Source: CAYPAV01 sp964408805 (lineage in GTDB: Bacteria; Pseudomonadota; Alphaproteobacteria; UBA8366). Taken from it: 64,000 nucleotides of DNA. The stretch lies in the NCBI GenBank assembly GCA_964408805.1, contig CAYPAV010000001.1, positions 62,001 through 126,000 of the forward strand. Direction: 5' to 3'. Under the pieces are notes generated by a model. It did not search any database. It was not told the DNA's origin and saw nothing but the letters and a program-made list of their open reading frames with translations. This document shows positions 36,662 to 46,670 of the stretch, in pieces. A program made the position numbers and the translations under genes. Within the stretch, counting starts at the first letter, position 1. Every line of letters starts with the position of its first letter.

Positions 36662-37534
36662 ATGATCGATACCATCGGCATTATCGGCGCAGGTCAAATG
36701 GGCAATGGTATCGCCCATGTGGCCGCGCTCGCGGGTTATGACGTGAAACTTCTCGATCTCGACCAGGAACGGCTCGACGAGGCCCTGGCGGTGATCGAGA
36801 GGAACCTGGACCGTCAAGCCCGACGGGACGTCATCACGGAAACCAACAAGGACGCGGCCCTCGAACGGATCGAAACGACCCTGGATTACGCCTCTTTCGC
36901 CGATTGCGATATCATCATCGAGGCGGCCAGCGAGGACGAGGAGCTGAAGCGGGAAATCTTCAAGTCCTTGATACCGCATCTTGCCGGCGAGGCGATCCTC
37001 GCCACCAACTCCTCATCGATCTCGATTACCCGGCTGGCCACCACGACGGACCGCCCGGAGCGGTTCATCGGCATGCATTTCATGAACCCGGTACCGATGA
37101 TGAACCTGGTGGAATTGATCCGCGGCTTGGCGACGAGCGACGAAACCTTCCAGGAAGTGAAGGCATTGGCGCAAAAGCTCGGCAAGACCGTCGCCGTCGC
37201 CGAGGACTTTCCCGCCTTCATCGTCAACCGGCTCTTGATGCCGATGATCAACGAGGCGGTCTATACGCTCTACGAAGGTGTCGGCAACGTGGCCGCGATC
37301 GACAATGCGATGCGTCTTGGGGCCAACCATCCGATGGGTCCCCTCGAACTCGCCGATTTCATCGGGCTCGATACCTGCCTCTCGATCATGCAGGTGCTCT
37401 ATGACGGCCTCGCCGACAGCAAGTACCGGCCCTGCCCGCTGCTGGTAAAATATGTCGAGGCCGGCTGGCTCGGCCAAAAATCGGGGCGCGGGTTCTACGA
37501 TTATTCGGGCAAGGAACCGGTCCCGACACGCTGA
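36662..37534 (+). CDS. hbd: 3-hydroxybutyryl-CoA dehydrogenase
   Basis: 290 residues. The NAD-binding start IGIIGAGQMGNGIAH, the catalytic-region SSSIS and GMHFMNPVP (catalytic His) and the C-terminal dimer domain ending GRGFYDYSG are typical of Hbd/PaaH. Interconverts acetoacetyl-CoA and 3-hydroxybutyryl-CoA. AAGGACGAG precedes the ATG. Its place after etfBA suggests beta-oxidation or PHB metabolism. Confidence 0.94.
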   Translation: MIDTIGIIGAGQMGNGIAHVAALAGYDVKLLDLDQERLDEALAVIERNLDRQARRDVITETNKDAALERIETTLDYASFADCDIIIEAASEDEELKREIFKSLIPHLAGEAILATNSSSISITRLATTTDRPERFIGMHFMNPVPMMNLVELIRGLATSDETFQEVKALAQKLGKTVAVAEDFPAFIVNRLLMPMINEAVYTLYEGVGNVAAIDNAMRLGANHPMGPLELADFIGLDTCLSIMQVLYDGLADSKYRPCPLLVKYVEAGWLGQKSGRGFYDYSGKEPVPTR

Positions 37535-37539
37535 TCGCC

Positions 37540-38103
37540 TCAGCGATCGATATAGTAGCGGATCAGGGCCTCGACCTCGGGCGTGTCCCATTCGGCAACG
37601 CCCTCGAGGCGGCCCTTGAGACGGCCGTCATGACCGACAACGATACTGGTCGGCAGGCGTCTGACGCCGAGACCGCGCATCAGGGTCATTCGCCGATCGA
37701 GATAAAGAGACAAATGGGCAATCTTCAATTTCTTGAGGAACGGGCGCGCGGCATCGACGCCGCCGCGATCGACATTGATCGCCAGCACGGTGAACTCGTC
37801 GCCGCCGAGCTTCCCTTGTAGCCGGTCGAGAGCCGGCATCTCGCGAATGCAGGGCTCGCACCAGCTGGCCCAGAAATTGACCAGAACGACGCGGCCAAGG
37901 AATCGATCGAGACGAAGCTCCCGGCCGTCGGCATCAAGGAAGGTCGTTTCCGGCGCTGGCGGGGATGCGTCGTTGACGGTAAATTGCGCCATCCAGCCGG
38001 TCAGTGGCGGTCCCTCGTCGGCCTCGTGAAAGATGGTGACGAGCAGGGGGACGGCGGCGAACAGCAGGACGATTGCGAGAATCAGGATACGGCGTTTGGT
38101 CAT
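37540..38103 (-). CDS. TlpA-like thioredoxin-family protein
   Basis: 187 residues from ATG 38103. One N-terminal membrane anchor (about 5-25), then a thioredoxin-like domain with the redox motif WASWCEPC and the cis-proline region RRLPTSIVV. Probably a periplasmic thiol reductase, as in the TlpA/ResA group used in cytochrome c maturation. Divergent from argH; only 30 bases separate the two starts. Confidence 0.86.
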   Translation of the reverse strand: MTKRRILILAIVLLFAAVPLLVTIFHEADEGPPLTGWMAQFTVNDASPPAPETTFLDADGRELRLDRFLGRVVLVNFWASWCEPCIREMPALDRLQGKLGGDEFTVLAINVDRGGVDAARPFLKKLKIAHLSLYLDRRMTLMRGLGVRRLPTSIVVGHDGRLKGRLEGVAEWDTPEVEALIRYYIDR

Positions 38104-38133
38104 TTTGTAATTATTCGCATACGGCAAACAGTT

Positions 38134-39516
38134 ATGAGCACGAACACCATGTGGGGCGGACGCTTTGCCGCCGGGCCGGCGGAAATCATGGAGCGCATCA
38201 ACGCCTCCATCGACTTCGACCGGCGGTTTTACGCCCAGGACATCGCAGGTTCCAAGGCGCATTGCCGCATGCTGGTCGAACAAAATATCATTCCGGCCGC
38301 GGACGGCGACGCCATCCTGGCCGGACTCGACGCCATTCTCAAGGATATTGAGGCCGGAAACTTCACCTTCGAGCGGGCGCTCGAGGATATCCACATGAAT
38401 GTCGAGGCAGCCCTTGCCGAACGCATCGGTGATGCGGCGGGACGGCTGCATACGGCGCGGAGCCGCAACGACCAAGTGGCAACGGATTTCCGGCTTTGGG
38501 TGCGGGATTCGATCGACGCACTGACAAAGATGCTGACCGACCTGCAGCGCGCCTTGATCGAGAAGGCGGAAGCGCATGCCGACACCATCATGCCCGGCCT
38601 GACCCATTTGCAGCCGGCTCAGCCCGTTACCTTCGGGCATCACCTGCTCGCCTATGTCGAGATGATCGGTCGCGATCGGGGCCGCCTCGCGGATTGCCGG
38701 CGGCGGCTCAACGAATCGCCGCTCGGTGCCGGGGCGCTCGCCGGAACCGCATTTCCGATCGATCGGGAGGCGACCGCTCGGTCGCTCGAATTCGACCGGC
38801 CGATGGCGAATTCGCTGGACGCCGTCTCGGCGCGGGATTTCGGGCTCGAATTTCTTGCCGCCGCCGCCATCGCCGCGACCCATCTCTCGCGCCTTGCCGA
38901 GGAAATCGTGCTTTGGGCGGCGCCGCAATTCGGATTCGTCCGCTTGTCGGATGCGTTCTCCACCGGCTCCTCGATGATGCCGCAAAAGCGCAATCCCGAC
39001 GCGGCCGAGCTCGTTCGCGCCAAGCCGGGCCGCATTCTGGGCGCTTTTACCGCCCTCGCCGTGGTGATGAAGGGATTGCCGCTGGCCTACGGCAAGGACA
39101 TGCAGGAAGACAAGGAGCCGACCTTCGACGCGACCGACAGTCTGGGCCTGGCGGTGGCGGCGATGGCCGGCATGATCGCCGATATGGAGCCGGTACCGGG
39201 CGCCATGCGCGCCGCGTTGGAGAGCGGTCATCCGACCGCGACCGACCTCGCCGATTGGCTGGTCCGCGAACTCGGCCTGCCGTTCCGGGCGGCGCACCAC
39301 GCGACCGGCGAAATCGTCGCGCTCGCCGAGGACCGGGGATGTCAACTCGCCGAGTTGCCGATCGAGACGATGCAAGGGATCGAGCCCGGCATCACCGACC
39401 AGATTTATACCGTCCTTTCCGTCGAGGCCTCGGCGGAAAGCCGCACGAGCCTTGGCGGCACCGCGCCCGATCGCGTGCGGGCGGCCGCCCGCGAGGCAAG
39501 GGAGCGCTTCCTGTGA
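38134..39516 (+). CDS. argH: Argininosuccinate lyase
   Basis: 460 residues. Fumarase/aspartase superfamily, with signature GSSMMPQKRNPD and the THLQPAQPVTFGHHLLAY segment. Cleaves argininosuccinate to arginine and fumarate. ATG 38134 is preferred (MSTNTMWGGRFA); it has no clear ribosome-binding site, and ATG 38149 is an alternative. First gene of argH-lptM-lysA. Confidence 0.97.
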   Translation: MSTNTMWGGRFAAGPAEIMERINASIDFDRRFYAQDIAGSKAHCRMLVEQNIIPAADGDAILAGLDAILKDIEAGNFTFERALEDIHMNVEAALAERIGDAAGRLHTARSRNDQVATDFRLWVRDSIDALTKMLTDLQRALIEKAEAHADTIMPGLTHLQPAQPVTFGHHLLAYVEMIGRDRGRLADCRRRLNESPLGAGALAGTAFPIDREATARSLEFDRPMANSLDAVSARDFGLEFLAAAAIAATHLSRLAEEIVLWAAPQFGFVRLSDAFSTGSSMMPQKRNPDAAELVRAKPGRILGAFTALAVVMKGLPLAYGKDMQEDKEPTFDATDSLGLAVAAMAGMIADMEPVPGAMRAALESGHPTATDLADWLVRELGLPFRAAHHATGEIVALAEDRGCQLAELPIETMQGIEPGITDQIYTVLSVEASAESRTSLGGTAPDRVRAAAREARERFL

Positions 39517-39644
39517 TTAGAATGATGATTGCGTTGTTGGTCGCCGCCTTTCTCGCCGGGCCGCTTACGGCTTGTGGCAAGAAGGGCGACCCCCAATCGC
39601 CCGGTAAGGACCAGTATCCGCTGAAGTATCCGAAAGCGCGATGA
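39513..39644 (+). CDS. lptM: LPS translocon maturation lipoprotein LptM (YifL-like)
   Basis: 43 residues from GTG 39513, overlapping argH by four bases. Signal peptide with lipobox LTAC (Cys21) followed by GKKGDP, the family hallmark. It is anchored in the outer membrane and helps LptD mature in E. coli. Its stop overlaps the lysA ATG. Short, so easily missed. Confidence 0.88.
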   Translation: MIRMMIALLVAAFLAGPLTACGKKGDPQSPGKDQYPLKYPKAR

Positions 39645-40912
39645 CCGGATTTCAGTACAGGAACGGTGTGCTTCACGCGGAAGGGGTTTCGCTCGCCGAT
39701 ATCGCGGCGGAGGTGGGGACACCCTTCTATTGCTATTCCGAGGATGCGATTACCGACCGGTACAATGCCTATGTTTCGGCCTTCGCCGGCCAGGACGTCG
39801 ACATCTGCTATGCGATGAAGGCGAACGACAACCTCGCTATCCTGAGTAACTTCGCCGCTTTGGGAGCCGGTGCGGATGTCGTCTCGGGCGGCGAATTGGA
39901 GCGCGCCCTCGCGGCCGGCATCGCGCCCTCGAAAATTATTTTCTCGGGCGTCGGAAAGACCCGCGAAGAGCTCACGCGCGCGATCGAAGCGGGTATCATG
40001 CAGGTCAACGTCGAATCCTTCCCGGAAATGGAAGCATTGAGCGAGCTTGCGGCCGCCGGTGGCGCCACCATGGAGATTGCCATTCGCGTCAACCCGAATG
40101 TCGACGCCGAGACCCACGACAAAATTTCGACCGGCCGGCGGCGGGACAAGTTCGGGATCGATATCGACCAGGCGCCCGAAGCCTATCGGTGGGCGGGCGA
40201 ACTCCCCGGGCTGGATCCCGCCTCCGTCGCGGTCCATATCGGCTCGCAACTGACCTCGCTCGAGCCTTTTCGGGTGGCGTTCGGTCACGTCGCCGATCTG
40301 GTCCGCCGCTTGCGAGGGGAAGGCCACGATATCCGGCGGGTCGATCTCGGCGGCGGCTTGGGCATCGATTACGGCGAGGATACGCCGCCGACGGTGGACG
40401 CCTATGCCGCTGTGGTCAGGCAGACGGTCGGTTCGCTTGGCTGCCGTATCCTGCTCGAACCGGGACGCAACCTCGTCGGAAACGCCGGCGTTTTGGTCTC
40501 GAAAGTGATTTACAAGAAGGCCGGAGAGGCTGGCGATATCGCCATCGTCGATGCGGCGATGAACGATTTGATCCGGCCGGCCCTCTATGATGCATGGCAC
40601 GGAATTCGATCGGTTCGCGAGCCGGACCCGACCACGGCCCAAGAATCGGTCGATGTCGTGGGGCCGATCTGCGAGACCGGCGACACCTTCGCACGGTCTC
40701 GTGACTTGCCTCCGCTGGCCTCCGGGGATTTACTTGTGTTTGATAGCGTCGGCGCCTATGGCGCAGTGATGGCTTCGGCCTATAATGCCCGGCCGCCGGC
40801 GCCGGAGGTTCTGGTTCGGGGCGACGTCTTCGCTGTGGTCCGCCGTCGGCAAAGTATCGCCGAATTGTTGGAGACCGAGCGTTTGGCGGACTGGCAGCGC
40901 GGCGCGAGCTAG
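39641..40912 (+). CDS. lysA: Diaminopimelate decarboxylase
   Basis: 423 residues. PLP-dependent fold III decarboxylase with the PLP lysine in YAMKAND (Lys60), HIGSQ in the barrel and the C-terminal CETGD substrate-site motif. Last step of lysine synthesis. ATG 39641 overlaps the lptM stop by four bases. Confidence 0.97.
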   Translation: MTGFQYRNGVLHAEGVSLADIAAEVGTPFYCYSEDAITDRYNAYVSAFAGQDVDICYAMKANDNLAILSNFAALGAGADVVSGGELERALAAGIAPSKIIFSGVGKTREELTRAIEAGIMQVNVESFPEMEALSELAAAGGATMEIAIRVNPNVDAETHDKISTGRRRDKFGIDIDQAPEAYRWAGELPGLDPASVAVHIGSQLTSLEPFRVAFGHVADLVRRLRGEGHDIRRVDLGGGLGIDYGEDTPPTVDAYAAVVRQTVGSLGCRILLEPGRNLVGNAGVLVSKVIYKKAGEAGDIAIVDAAMNDLIRPALYDAWHGIRSVREPDPTTAQESVDVVGPICETGDTFARSRDLPPLASGDLLVFDSVGAYGAVMASAYNARPPAPEVLVRGDVFAVVRRRQSIAELLETERLADWQRGAS

Positions 40913-40938
40913 AGAGAGGCGCGGAAAGAGGAGTACCA

Positions 40939-43344
40939 ATGGGAGACCGGCTTCGTCAGTCCCTGTCCTGGTTCATCCTTTCATGGGAGCGGGCTTGGCG
41001 CGCGCTTTGGCCCACGGCGGCGCTCGGCTCGATCTTTTGCATTCTCGCTCTATTCGATCTGCAGGCACTGGTATCCGGCTGGCTGCATCTGACTGTTTTG
41101 ACGGCGTTGAGCATCGCGGTCGTCGGTGCGCTCGTCCATGCGGTGCGAATTTTCCGGACGCCGGACCGGCGCGCGGCGCTGTATCGCCTGGAACGGGTAA
41201 ACGCGCTCGACCACCGCCCCTTGGAGGCCCTCGAAGACGAGATCGCAGGTGGCGACAATCCGACCGGACGCACCCTTTGGCGGCTTCATCGGGACCGGAT
41301 GCGGCGCCAAGTCCACGGCCTTAGAATCGGTTGGCCCCATCCGGGCTTGATCCGCCGGGATCCCTGGGCCCTGCGAATTGCCCTCGCGGTTATGTTGGTC
41401 GCCGCCCTGGTCGCGGCCGGAAGCGATGCGCCGGCCCGCCTCGAACGGGGCCTGAAACCGAAGCTCGCCTTTCTCCAACCGCCGCCGCCGCCGAAGCTGG
41501 ATGCGTGGTTGACGCCGCCCGCCTATACCGGGTTCGCCCCGATTTTCCTGACCGGCCCCGACGCAAAGGTGCCGAAACTGATCGAAACGCCGGCCGGGAG
41601 CGTGCTCGCCATCAGGATCTCGGGCGGAGACGGCCGGCCGACGATTACCCGAAACGCGGAAACCTTCGCCGTCGAACGGCTCGACGCGGAAAGTTACAAG
41701 GCCGACCTCACCATTCGCACGAGCGAGACCGTCATCTTGCGGCAGGAAGAAACACCGCTCGCCAAGTGGACCCTTCGCGCCATCCCGGACGCGGTTCCCA
41801 AGATCGCCTTCGTCGCCCCGCCGGCGGAGGGCCGCCGGGCGGTCCTGCGGATCGATTTTCGCGCAACGGACGATTACGGCCTGGCGACCGCGCGAGCCGT
41901 CATCAAGCGTCCGAGGCGCGCGGGCGCGGCGGACAGCGAGACGGCGACGATAACCCTGGAGCTGCCCTTGCCGCGTCTTGGCGCCAAACGGGTCGCCGCT
42001 TCCAGTTTCCACAACCTGACCCCTCATCCCTGGGCCGGGTTGCCCGTCGACATTCATTTGCTGGCGGAGGATACGAGCGGCCGCACGGGGCGGAGCGGTA
42101 TCCTCCGGATGAAGCTACCGGAACGCCATTTCGGTCATCCCGTGGCCCGCGCCATCATCATCGAGCGGCGGAAATTGATCGCAGCACCCGAGGACCGCGA
42201 TCTGGTCGGCGCGGCGCTCCGCGACATCGCCTGGAACCAGGACGCCTATGACAATGACGTCGTCGTCTTCATGGCGCTGACGACGGCGGCGCGGCACCTC
42301 GGCGCGGCCGGGACGCCGGCCGATCACGCGAAGACGGCAAGATTACTTTGGGAAACGGCGCTTCGTGTCGAGGACGGCAAACTATCGATCGCCCGGCAAT
42401 CCTTGCGGGCCGCCGAAAAAGCGCTCCAAAGGGCGCTGAAAAACGCCACCAATGACAGGGAACTCGCGAAGCTGCTCGATCAGCTGGAATCCGCGCTTAA
42501 CAGCTATTTCGACGAGCTTGGAAAATTCATGGAGCCACTCGACGAGGACGAGACCAGTCCGATGTCGCCGAACCAGGACATCCTGGCGCTGACCCGACAG
42601 GACTTCAAGAAGATGATGGAGGAAATTCGTAAGCTGGTCCGAAGCGGATCACGCAGCGCGGCGAAGCGCCTCCTGTCGCGTTTGCGGAACTTGCTGGAAA
42701 CGATGCGGTCCGGGCAATTCGCGCGCATGACCCAGCAAGGCCGCAAGGCGATGCGCGCCTTGGACGATCTGCAGGGGACCATCAAGGGCCAACGAAATCT
42801 CTTGGACCGAACGTTCCGTCGGTCTCAACGCGGTAAGAGCGGCAAGGGATCGGGAAAGAATCCCGCCATCGAAATGCCGGCGGAAGTGGATTTACAGGAA
42901 ACGCTGCGGCGGAAGCTCGGCGACATCATGCGGCGGCTCGGCGAAATGACGAGAACGATCCCGCGCGCGCTCGGCCGCGGCGAACGGGCGATGCGACGAT
43001 CGACGAAGGCGCTCCGCGGCGGACGGCCCGGCGACGCCGTGGCACCTCAGACCAGAGCCATCGACCAATTGCAGGAAGGTGCTCGCCAGGCGACGCGACG
43101 GCTAATGGAAGGAATCGGCCAGGGTCTGGCTCAGCGATCCGGCAATCCCAACAACCGCCCGGACCCGCTGGGCCGCTCGGCGGACGGTATCGGCGGTGTG
43201 AACACCACGGATGTCGGTATTCCGAGTGGGGACTCGCTGCGGCGGGCACGTGAAATTCGGGACGAACTGCGCCGACGAGCCGGTCAGCGAAGCCGCCCCA
43301 TACCCGAACGCGAATACATCAACCGGTTGCTGAAACAGTTCTAG
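40939..43344 (+). CDS. DUF4175 (TIGR02302) family membrane protein
   Basis: 801 residues. Membrane segments at about 24-44, 48-70 and 145-165 are followed by a large soluble region that is Lys/Arg/Gln-rich and helical towards the C-terminus (about 480-780). The family is found in alphaproteobacteria after lysA, as here; its function is not established. A strong AAAGAGGAG site precedes ATG 40939. Converges on the zinc-ribbon gene with 24 bases between stops. Confidence 0.85.
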   Translation: MGDRLRQSLSWFILSWERAWRALWPTAALGSIFCILALFDLQALVSGWLHLTVLTALSIAVVGALVHAVRIFRTPDRRAALYRLERVNALDHRPLEALEDEIAGGDNPTGRTLWRLHRDRMRRQVHGLRIGWPHPGLIRRDPWALRIALAVMLVAALVAAGSDAPARLERGLKPKLAFLQPPPPPKLDAWLTPPAYTGFAPIFLTGPDAKVPKLIETPAGSVLAIRISGGDGRPTITRNAETFAVERLDAESYKADLTIRTSETVILRQEETPLAKWTLRAIPDAVPKIAFVAPPAEGRRAVLRIDFRATDDYGLATARAVIKRPRRAGAADSETATITLELPLPRLGAKRVAASSFHNLTPHPWAGLPVDIHLLAEDTSGRTGRSGILRMKLPERHFGHPVARAIIIERRKLIAAPEDRDLVGAALRDIAWNQDAYDNDVVVFMALTTAARHLGAAGTPADHAKTARLLWETALRVEDGKLSIARQSLRAAEKALQRALKNATNDRELAKLLDQLESALNSYFDELGKFMEPLDEDETSPMSPNQDILALTRQDFKKMMEEIRKLVRSGSRSAAKRLLSRLRNLLETMRSGQFARMTQQGRKAMRALDDLQGTIKGQRNLLDRTFRRSQRGKSGKGSGKNPAIEMPAEVDLQETLRRKLGDIMRRLGEMTRTIPRALGRGERAMRRSTKALRGGRPGDAVAPQTRAIDQLQEGARQATRRLMEGIGQGLAQRSGNPNNRPDPLGRSADGIGGVNTTDVGIPSGDSLRRAREIRDELRRRAGQRSRPIPEREYINRLLKQF

Positions 43345-43368
43345 AGCACGTCCCGGACGGCGGTACCG

Positions 43369-44304
43369 CTACTTCGACTTTTGGGGATCCTTCGCTTTCT
43401 TCGCCGCCATTTCCGCTTCTTCCTCTTCGGCCGTCGTAAACGTCACCTTGAGATTCTGCGCGCCTCTCGGCGGGTTCTTGATCGAGGTTTCGAAGACGAC
43501 CTTTTCAGATGGGAGGATCCGCGGCTCCTTGGCCTTGAAGGTCCAGCTCTTCAGGGCTTCGCCCTTTGCGTTCAGCAGCGTCGCCTTCAAGAGCGGAACA
43601 TCGATGATCTTACCGGTCTCGTTTTCAATCATGCCCTTGACTGCCAAGACCCTCGTCTTGACGTCGAGAATGGGTTTTGGTTGCTGAATTTTCAGGCCGA
43701 ACCCAAGCATGTTGGCCGGAAACCCGACCATCATGAAGACCTTGTTCGCCGCTGGAAAATAGTGAACCACGGTGTTGCGAAAGAAAAAGGCGGCGGTGGA
43801 GCCACCGACAATGAGGACGATCAGGATGAGCCAGTACTTCAAGGTACCGCCCGATTGTTCCTCAACCGGGGTTTTCGGCTCGAAACTCGATTCCGGAGGA
43901 ATCGGCGGCGGATCCTCCATGACCTCCGGTGGAATAGCGCTCTCCGCTTCGGGTTCCACGACCGCCGGGGCTTCGGCCTCCACCGCCACGGCCGGCGCCT
44001 CCGGTGCAGCCTCGGCAACCGCTGGCGCCGGAGCGGGTGCTGGAGCGGGCGCAGGCGGCGGGGGTGGCGGAGGAGCGACCTCCTCGGTCGGATCCGCGAC
44101 TGGTGGGGGCGGTGGGGGAGGCGGTGCGATATCCTCGGTCGGGTCGGCGGGCGCCACGACCGACGGTTCCTCCGCGGCGGCACCCTCCGGCATGGCACGC
44201 CAGCGGTTGCCGCATTTGCCGCATTTTACTTTGCGCCCCTTGGTGCCAAGGGCATCGTCCTTGACCTTGAACTGCGCCGTACAGCTAGGACAGGTTAAAT
44301 TCAT
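43369..44304 (-). CDS. MJ0042-type zinc-ribbon, proline-rich membrane protein
   Basis: 311 residues from ATG 44304. The N-terminal zinc ribbon has Cys5, Cys8, Cys28 and Cys31 in CPSC and CGKC pairs. A long Pro/Ala/Glu-rich linker (about 53-140) with DPTE-x2-APPPPP repeats is followed by one transmembrane helix (157-175) and a C-terminal domain resembling DUF3426. Proteins of this build are common next to ftsEX in alphaproteobacteria. The function is not established; a cytoplasmic sensor with a periplasmic domain is plausible. Confidence 0.82.
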   Translation of the reverse strand: MNLTCPSCTAQFKVKDDALGTKGRKVKCGKCGNRWRAMPEGAAAEEPSVVAPADPTEDIAPPPPPPPPVADPTEEVAPPPPPPPAPAPAPAPAPAVAEAAPEAPAVAVEAEAPAVVEPEAESAIPPEVMEDPPPIPPESSFEPKTPVEEQSGGTLKYWLILIVLIVGGSTAAFFFRNTVVHYFPAANKVFMMVGFPANMLGFGLKIQQPKPILDVKTRVLAVKGMIENETGKIIDVPLLKATLLNAKGEALKSWTFKAKEPRILPSEKVVFETSIKNPPRGAQNLKVTFTTAEEEEAEMAAKKAKDPQKSK

Positions 44305-44467
44305 TCCCGCTACCGCCCCTATTTCGAATTTCGTTACCAAAGTTAAGAGTAGTTTGGGTCGGTTGCAAGAAGAGTGGCGCTTTACCCCATTGGGGTTCCG
44401 TGCCATTGTTCCGGCCGTCATCGCATCCTTTCGGGCAAAATCGACCAGCCGGGAGGCCACGGACAAC

Positions 44468-45139
44468 GTGGTAAAATTCGAAAATGTCGGTGTCCGGTAC
44501 GGAACGGGACCGGAGATTCTCAGTGATATCACCTTCGAACTGCCGGTCGGTTCCTTTCACTTCGTGACCGGTCCGAGCGGGGCCGGGAAATCCTCGCTTT
44601 TGAAATTGATGTATCTGGCCCTGCGGCCGAGTCGCGGGATCATCAACCTATTTGACCGCAATGCCTCGGCGATCCGCCAGAAGGATTTGCCGGCGCTCCG
44701 ACGCCAAATCGGCGTGGTATTTCAAGATTTTCGCCTGCTCGATCATCTATCCACCTTCGACAATGTGGCGCTGCCGTTGCGCGTCGCGGGAACGCCGGGA
44801 GACAGGATCGAAAAGCACGTCGGCGAACTCTTGAGTTGGGTCGGCCTCGCCGATCATCTCGACGCCCGCCCACCGACCTTGTCGGGCGGCCAACAGCAGC
44901 GCGTCGCCATCGCGCGCGCGGTGATCAGCCGCCCCCGCTTGCTGCTGGCGGACGAGCCGACCGGCAACGTCGATGACGCGATCGCGGTCCGCCTGCTCTA
45001 TTTATTCGAGGAACTCAATCGGGCCGGGACGACCGTCGTGATCGCAACCCATAACGAGTATCTCGTGGAGCGATTCGGGCATCCGCAACTGCATCTTGAA
45101 GGAGGTCGGCTGCGGCAAGTCGCCGCCGTCGAAGCCTAG
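44468..45139 (+). CDS. ftsE: Cell division ATP-binding protein FtsE
   Basis: 223 residues from GTG 44468, with GGGAGG 11 bases upstream. ABC ATPase with Walker A GPSGAGKSS, signature LSGGQQQR and Walker B LLLADEP. With FtsX it activates peptidoglycan hydrolysis at the division site. Longer readings run back through the divergent zinc-ribbon gene and are rejected. Confidence 0.95.
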   Translation: MVKFENVGVRYGTGPEILSDITFELPVGSFHFVTGPSGAGKSSLLKLMYLALRPSRGIINLFDRNASAIRQKDLPALRRQIGVVFQDFRLLDHLSTFDNVALPLRVAGTPGDRIEKHVGELLSWVGLADHLDARPPTLSGGQQQRVAIARAVISRPRLLLADEPTGNVDDAIAVRLLYLFEELNRAGTTVVIATHNEYLVERFGHPQLHLEGGRLRQVAAVEA

Positions 45140-45144
45140 CCCGG

Positions 45145-46029
45145 ATGTCGGACCGATCGGACCTACCGCTCGCGGACAACGACTCGACGCGGCTCGTGCC
45201 CTGGATCATGGGTGTTATGGCCTATCTCGCGGCTTTGACCCTGGCGGCGGCGCTCATGCTGTCCAATGTCGCGCGGGAATGGGCGCGCGGACTCGAGGGA
45301 ACCTTGACCGTTCAGGTCGCGGTCAAGGAGGGCGAGACGGAAAAAGCGCTGGAAGCCCGCGTTCTCGCCACCGTTCGCGTTCTCCTGAAGACGCCCGGAG
45401 TCGAGGCCGCGCGGCCGATCCCGCTTTCGGAAGTCGCCAAGATGCTGGAACCCTGGCTCGGCGCCGGCGCGCGAACCGCGGAACTGCCGCTGCCGCGGGT
45501 CATCGACGTCAAGTTGGAACCCGACCGCCGCCCGGATCTCGGCGCGCTCGCGAAACGGCTCGCGGCCGCCGTTCCCGGCGCTTCCATTGAAAGCCACGCG
45601 CAATGGCGCAATACGCTCTTGATGCTGTTCGCCTCCATCGAACTGGTCGCCGTCGTCGTGATGGCCTTGATCGCCGCAGTGGCCCTCGCCGCGATCGTAT
45701 TCACCACGAAAAGCGTCCTGGCGGTCCACTGGGACATCGTCGAGGTGCTGCATTTGATCGGTGCCCGGGACGCCTATATCGCCGGTCAATTTCAACGCCA
45801 CGCGCTCAAATTGGGACTGAAGGGAAGCATCGGCGGCACGGCCTGCGCGCTGGCGACGATTTTGATGATTTCGCTCTTGGCGCGCGACCTCGACGCCAGT
45901 CTCTTGCCGCCGATCGGCCTTAGGTTCTGGCATTGGGTCCTGCTTGCCGCCCTGCCGCTCGCACAATCCTACGGCGCCATGCTGACGGCGCGGTGGACGG
46001 TTATGCGGGCGCTGGCGCGAAACATGTGA
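45145..46029 (+). CDS. ftsX: Cell division protein FtsX
   Basis: 294 residues. Four transmembrane segments (about 22-44, 165-195, 215-238, 252-275) with a periplasmic loop after the first, the FtsX layout. Starts five bases after ftsE and overlaps the next gene by one base. Confidence 0.92.
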   Translation: MSDRSDLPLADNDSTRLVPWIMGVMAYLAALTLAAALMLSNVAREWARGLEGTLTVQVAVKEGETEKALEARVLATVRVLLKTPGVEAARPIPLSEVAKMLEPWLGAGARTAELPLPRVIDVKLEPDRRPDLGALAKRLAAAVPGASIESHAQWRNTLLMLFASIELVAVVVMALIAAVALAAIVFTTKSVLAVHWDIVEVLHLIGARDAYIAGQFQRHALKLGLKGSIGGTACALATILMISLLARDLDASLLPPIGLRFWHWVLLAALPLAQSYGAMLTARWTVMRALARNM

Positions 46030-46670
46030 TGGCGCGGGTAAAGCAACGCGGACGGCGAAGAGACGCGCGCCGAGGCCCTATCCTGACCGGGTTTGGCGTG
46101 GCGCTCATCCTGCTCGCGGTCGCCGGGTTTCTGGCCTTCATCGGGACGATACCGCGGGCGGCCGCCACCCACCACGGCCCAAGCGACGCGATTGTCGTCC
46201 TGACGGGCGGCAGCCTGCGCTTGCAAACGGGCCTCAAACTCCTAGAGGAACAGCGGGGACGAAAACTCTTCGTATCGGGGGTTCATCGCGGCGTCGACGT
46301 CCGGGAATTGCTCCGCGTGGCCCGCCGATCGCCGGACGCGGTCGCGTGCTGCATCGCGCTCGGTCATGAGGCGGGCGACACTGCCAGCAACGCCGCCGAA
46401 ACCGCGCGATGGATGACGAATGAGGGTTTTCACGACCTGCTGCTCGTCACCGCGGCCTATCACATGCCGCGCAGCCTGGTCGAATTCCGCGCCGCCATGC
46501 CGGGAATCCGGATTCGATCCCATCCCGTCTTCCCGGCACAGGTCAAGCTGAACGCGTGGTGGCGCTGGTCCGGAACGGCGGCCTTGCTATTTGGCGAGTA
46601 CAGCAAGTATGTCATCGCCCGAATACGTCTTCTCTTTGATCCGGGAGGCCCTTCGGCAAAACGATCATGA
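46029..46670 (+). CDS. DUF218 (YdcF/SanA-like) membrane-anchored protein
   Basis: 213 residues. An N-terminal anchor (about 20-42) is followed by a DUF218 domain with IVVLTGG, TASNAAETARWM and LLVTAAYHMPRSL, all family motifs. DUF218 proteins include SanA and ElyC, linked to envelope integrity and carrier-lipid use. Translationally coupled to ftsX and plsC. The biochemical function is unknown. Confidence 0.85.
   Translation: MARVKQRGRRRDARRGPILTGFGVALILLAVAGFLAFIGTIPRAAATHHGPSDAIVVLTGGSLRLQTGLKLLEEQRGRKLFVSGVHRGVDVRELLRVARRSPDAVACCIALGHEAGDTASNAAETARWMTNEGFHDLLLVTAAYHMPRSLVEFRAAMPGIRIRSHPVFPAQVKLNAWWRWSGTAALLFGEYSKYVIARIRLLFDPGGPSAKRS

Noticed and set aside
43859..44198. Repeat-rich DNA as a CRISPR or satellite array
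   Set aside because: The pattern is the codons of the proline/alanine linker of the zinc-ribbon protein; there are no spacer-separated repeats.
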